From contig CAJKKJ010000057.1 in NCBI GenBank assembly GCA_905200435.1, forward strand, positions 1 through 6,261: DNA of 6,261 bases, written 5' to 3'. The translations under genes were made by a program, and so were the position numbers. This document shows, piece by piece, positions 4,525 through 6,261 of this stretch. Source of the DNA: an uncultured Bacillota bacterium (GTDB lineage Bacteria > Bacillota_I > Bacilli_A > RF39 > UBA660). Under the pieces are notes generated by a model. The model had not been told where the DNA came from. It saw only the letters and a program-made list of their open reading frames with translations, and did not search any database. The number at the start of each line of letters is the position of its first letter. The stretch's first letter is position 1.

Positions 4525-6261
4525 ATGAAGTTTGATGATCAAATAGATAGAAATATATATTTAAGAAATCTAGCACTAGGTAATTTATATGGACCATTAA
4601 CAGATTATCCAAGTAAAGATAAAGTATGGCTAAAATACTATAGCAAAGAAGCAATAGAAAGCAAATTACCAGAGTGTACAATTTATGATTATTTTTTAGA
4701 AAGCACAAAAAATTATGATGATTTAGTCGCATTAAAATATTATGGTAAAAAAATTAAATACAAAGAATTAAAAGAAAAAATAAATGAAACAGCTAAGAAA
4801 CTTACTAAATTGGGTGTAAAAGAAGGTGAAATAGTAACACTAGCAATGCCAACATGTCCAGAAACAGTATATTTTTTCTATGCCCTAAATAAAATAGGTG
4901 CTGTAGCAAATTTTATTCATCCACTTTCAAACCCTAAAGAATTTAAGCATTTAATAAATGAAGTAAATACTAAATTATTAATAGCATTTGATGGTGCACT
5001 GAAAAATATAAATCAAATAATTGATGAAACAAATGTTCAAAGAATTATAACATGTTCACCAACATATTCGATGCCATTATTTTTAAAAGAATATTTGAAT
5101 TTATTAAACAAACCATTTACATCAAAAGATAATAGATATATGGATTATAAGACATTTAGAAGTTTAAATATTTCAGATGTTAATGAATATAAGAGTAAAT
5201 ACACTGCAGATAGATTAGCTGTTATGACACATACAAGTGGTACTACAGGTGTACCTAAAGGAGCTAAACTTACAAATGACAATTTTAATTCCATGGTTCA
5301 TCAATATAGAGTAAAAGCAACTAATTTCAAGCCAGGAGATACAATGGTTACAGTATTACCTCCACTAGCATCATTCATGTTATGCAATTGTATGAATATG
5401 CCACTTTGCTTAGGAGTTACCGTTGATTTAGTAGCAAAATATGAAAAAGAAAATATTGGAAAATATCTAGCACGTAAATACAAAGGTAAAGTACATATGA
5501 TGGGTATTCCTTCATACTTTGAAGCAATGCTAACAGATAAAAAAATGCAAAAAGCCGATTTATCAAAATTAGGATATATTGTAGTTGGTGGTGGATCATT
5601 AGATGAGAATCAGGAGAATTTAATTAATGAATTCTTAAGAAGACATAATGCCAAAATAAAAATAACAAAAGGCTATGGAGAAACAGAAATAACTTCAAGT
5701 GCCACATATACATTTGAAGATTCGAATAAAATAGGATCAGTAGGTATTCCACTTCCAAAAACAAGTGTAAAAATAATTGATATTGATGATAATCAAAAAG
5801 AACTTCGATATAATGAGGAAGGGGAAATATGTTTCCAAACTCCAACTTTATTTAATGGTTATTACAATAACGATGAAGAAACAAAAAATGTTGTTTTCGA
5901 AGATAAAGAAGGTAATAGATGGATAAAATCTGGAGACTTAGGTTATGTAGATAGAGATGGTATTCTATATGTAACCGGAAGAATAAAAAGATTATTTATT
6001 GTTGAAGGAAGAGATAAATCATTAACAAAAGCATTTCCATCAAGAATAGAGAAAACAATTCTAGAAAGTAAATACGTTGATAGATGTGTTGTTGTAAGTA
6101 TGCCACATAAAACAATGATAAATGCAGTTAAAGCATATATTATTTTAAAAGAAAATGTTGTATTCAATGATGAAGTTTTAAACGATATAGAAAAATATTG
6201 TGTAAGAGATTTAAGAGAAACACTATTACCTCATGAATATGATATAGTTGAAAAATTTCCT
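4525..6261 (+). CDS. Class I adenylate-forming (AMP-binding) enzyme, acyl-CoA synthetase-like, 3' end outside window
   Basis: Activates a carboxylate with ATP to an acyl-adenylate, then usually passes it to CoA or a carrier protein; the substrate cannot be read from sequence. 579 residues are visible with no stop. Motifs in order: ATP-binding loop TSGTTGVPKG (237-246), VLPPLASF of the central domain, VVGGGSL, GYGETE (383-388), SGDLG with Asp471 that binds the ribose, and hinge motif GRIKR (485-489) with Lys488 at the hinge position. The window ends at VEKFP, just where the last motif, which carries the catalytic Lys, is expected; perhaps 20-40 residues are missing. An N-terminal stretch of about 50 residues before TIYDYF resembles acyl-CoA synthetase leaders. 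Oddity: between Gly495 and Pro505 nine residues replace the usual four or so of the GENxYPxEIE region, and Arg489 follows the hinge Lys where Asp or Glu is common. No signal peptide is seen. It has its own promoter, so it is probably independent of the PHP operon. Alternatives: fatty-acyl-CoA ligase or peptide/polyketide loading enzyme. Confidence 0.92.
   Translation, partial: MKFDDQIDRNIYLRNLALGNLYGPLTDYPSKDKVWLKYYSKEAIESKLPECTIYDYFLESTKNYDDLVALKYYGKKIKYKELKEKINETAKKLTKLGVKEGEIVTLAMPTCPETVYFFYALNKIGAVANFIHPLSNPKEFKHLINEVNTKLLIAFDGALKNINQIIDETNVQRIITCSPTYSMPLFLKEYLNLLNKPFTSKDNRYMDYKTFRSLNISDVNEYKSKYTADRLAVMTHTSGTTGVPKGAKLTNDNFNSMVHQYRVKATNFKPGDTMVTVLPPLASFMLCNCMNMPLCLGVTVDLVAKYEKENIGKYLARKYKGKVHMMGIPSYFEAMLTDKKMQKADLSKLGYIVVGGGSLDENQENLINEFLRRHNAKIKITKGYGETEITSSATYTFEDSNKIGSVGIPLPKTSVKIIDIDDNQKELRYNEEGEICFQTPTLFNGYYNNDEETKNVVFEDKEGNRWIKSGDLGYVDRDGILYVTGRIKRLFIVEGRDKSLTKAFPSRIEKTILESKYVDRCVVVSMPHKTMINAVKAYIILKENVVFNDEVLNDIEKYCVRDLRETLLPHEYDIVEKFP

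Noticed and set aside
4511..4528. Five-codon minigene (ATG at 4511, TGA overlapping the ATG at 4525) as a regulatory leader peptide
   Set aside because: The nearest purine-rich site (AAGGA, 4505-4509) is only 1-2 nt from the ATG, too close to serve it, and the sequence is better read as the GGGGGA ribosome binding site of the main gene.
5301..6167. Minus-strand open frames opposite the AMP-binding gene
   Set aside because: Short, low-complexity shadows with no recognisable motif, opposite conserved plus-strand coding sequence.
1..6261. Mobile element, CRISPR or tRNA in the window
   Set aside because: No transposase or integrase motif, no regularly spaced repeats and no tRNA cloverleaf were seen; the only gene-free stretches are 58 and 60 bp and are explained by terminators and promoters.

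Overview
The window is 6.26 kb of very AT-rich bacterial DNA. A/T-ending codons dominate, with AGA for Arg and ATA for Ile used heavily. Everything that looks real is on the + strand. Trp is encoded by TGG and no gene is interrupted by TGA, so the standard bacterial code fits. The codon use, short gaps, poly-A tracts and eukaryote-like (type 2) isoleucyl-tRNA synthetase suggest a low-GC Bacillota or Mollicutes-related, possibly gut-dwelling, bacterium. That placement is inference; no species is recognised.

Layout: (1) 1-2594 is the 3' part (863 residues) of ileS, open through the left edge. Its stop codon lies inside a compact intrinsic terminator. (2) A 58-bp gap carries an extended -10 promoter with a predicted leader of only about 11 nt. 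(3) 2653-3612 encodes an unrecognised 319-aa protein with a four-cysteine zinc-ribbon-like motif, a DxD motif and a very basic C-terminal tail. (4) Overlapping it by 13 bp, 3600-4464 is a PHP-domain phosphoesterase gene (TrpH/RNase AM-like) split in two by a frameshift. All expected metal ligands survive on either side of an A8-T-A4 tract. (5) A 60-bp gap holds a second terminator that also overlaps a stop codon, interlocked with a second extended -10 promoter. (6) 4525 to the right edge is a class I adenylate-forming (AMP-binding) enzyme, 579 residues visible, cut by the window just before its last expected motif.

ileS and the adenylate-forming gene look like separate transcription units. 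The zinc-ribbon-like protein and the PHP gene look like one translationally coupled two-gene operon. The most interesting points are the frameshift at a slippage-prone tract between two otherwise intact halves, the unidentified operon partner, and the tight terminator/promoter packing at both gaps. No RNA gene, CRISPR array, insertion sequence or phage feature was seen.
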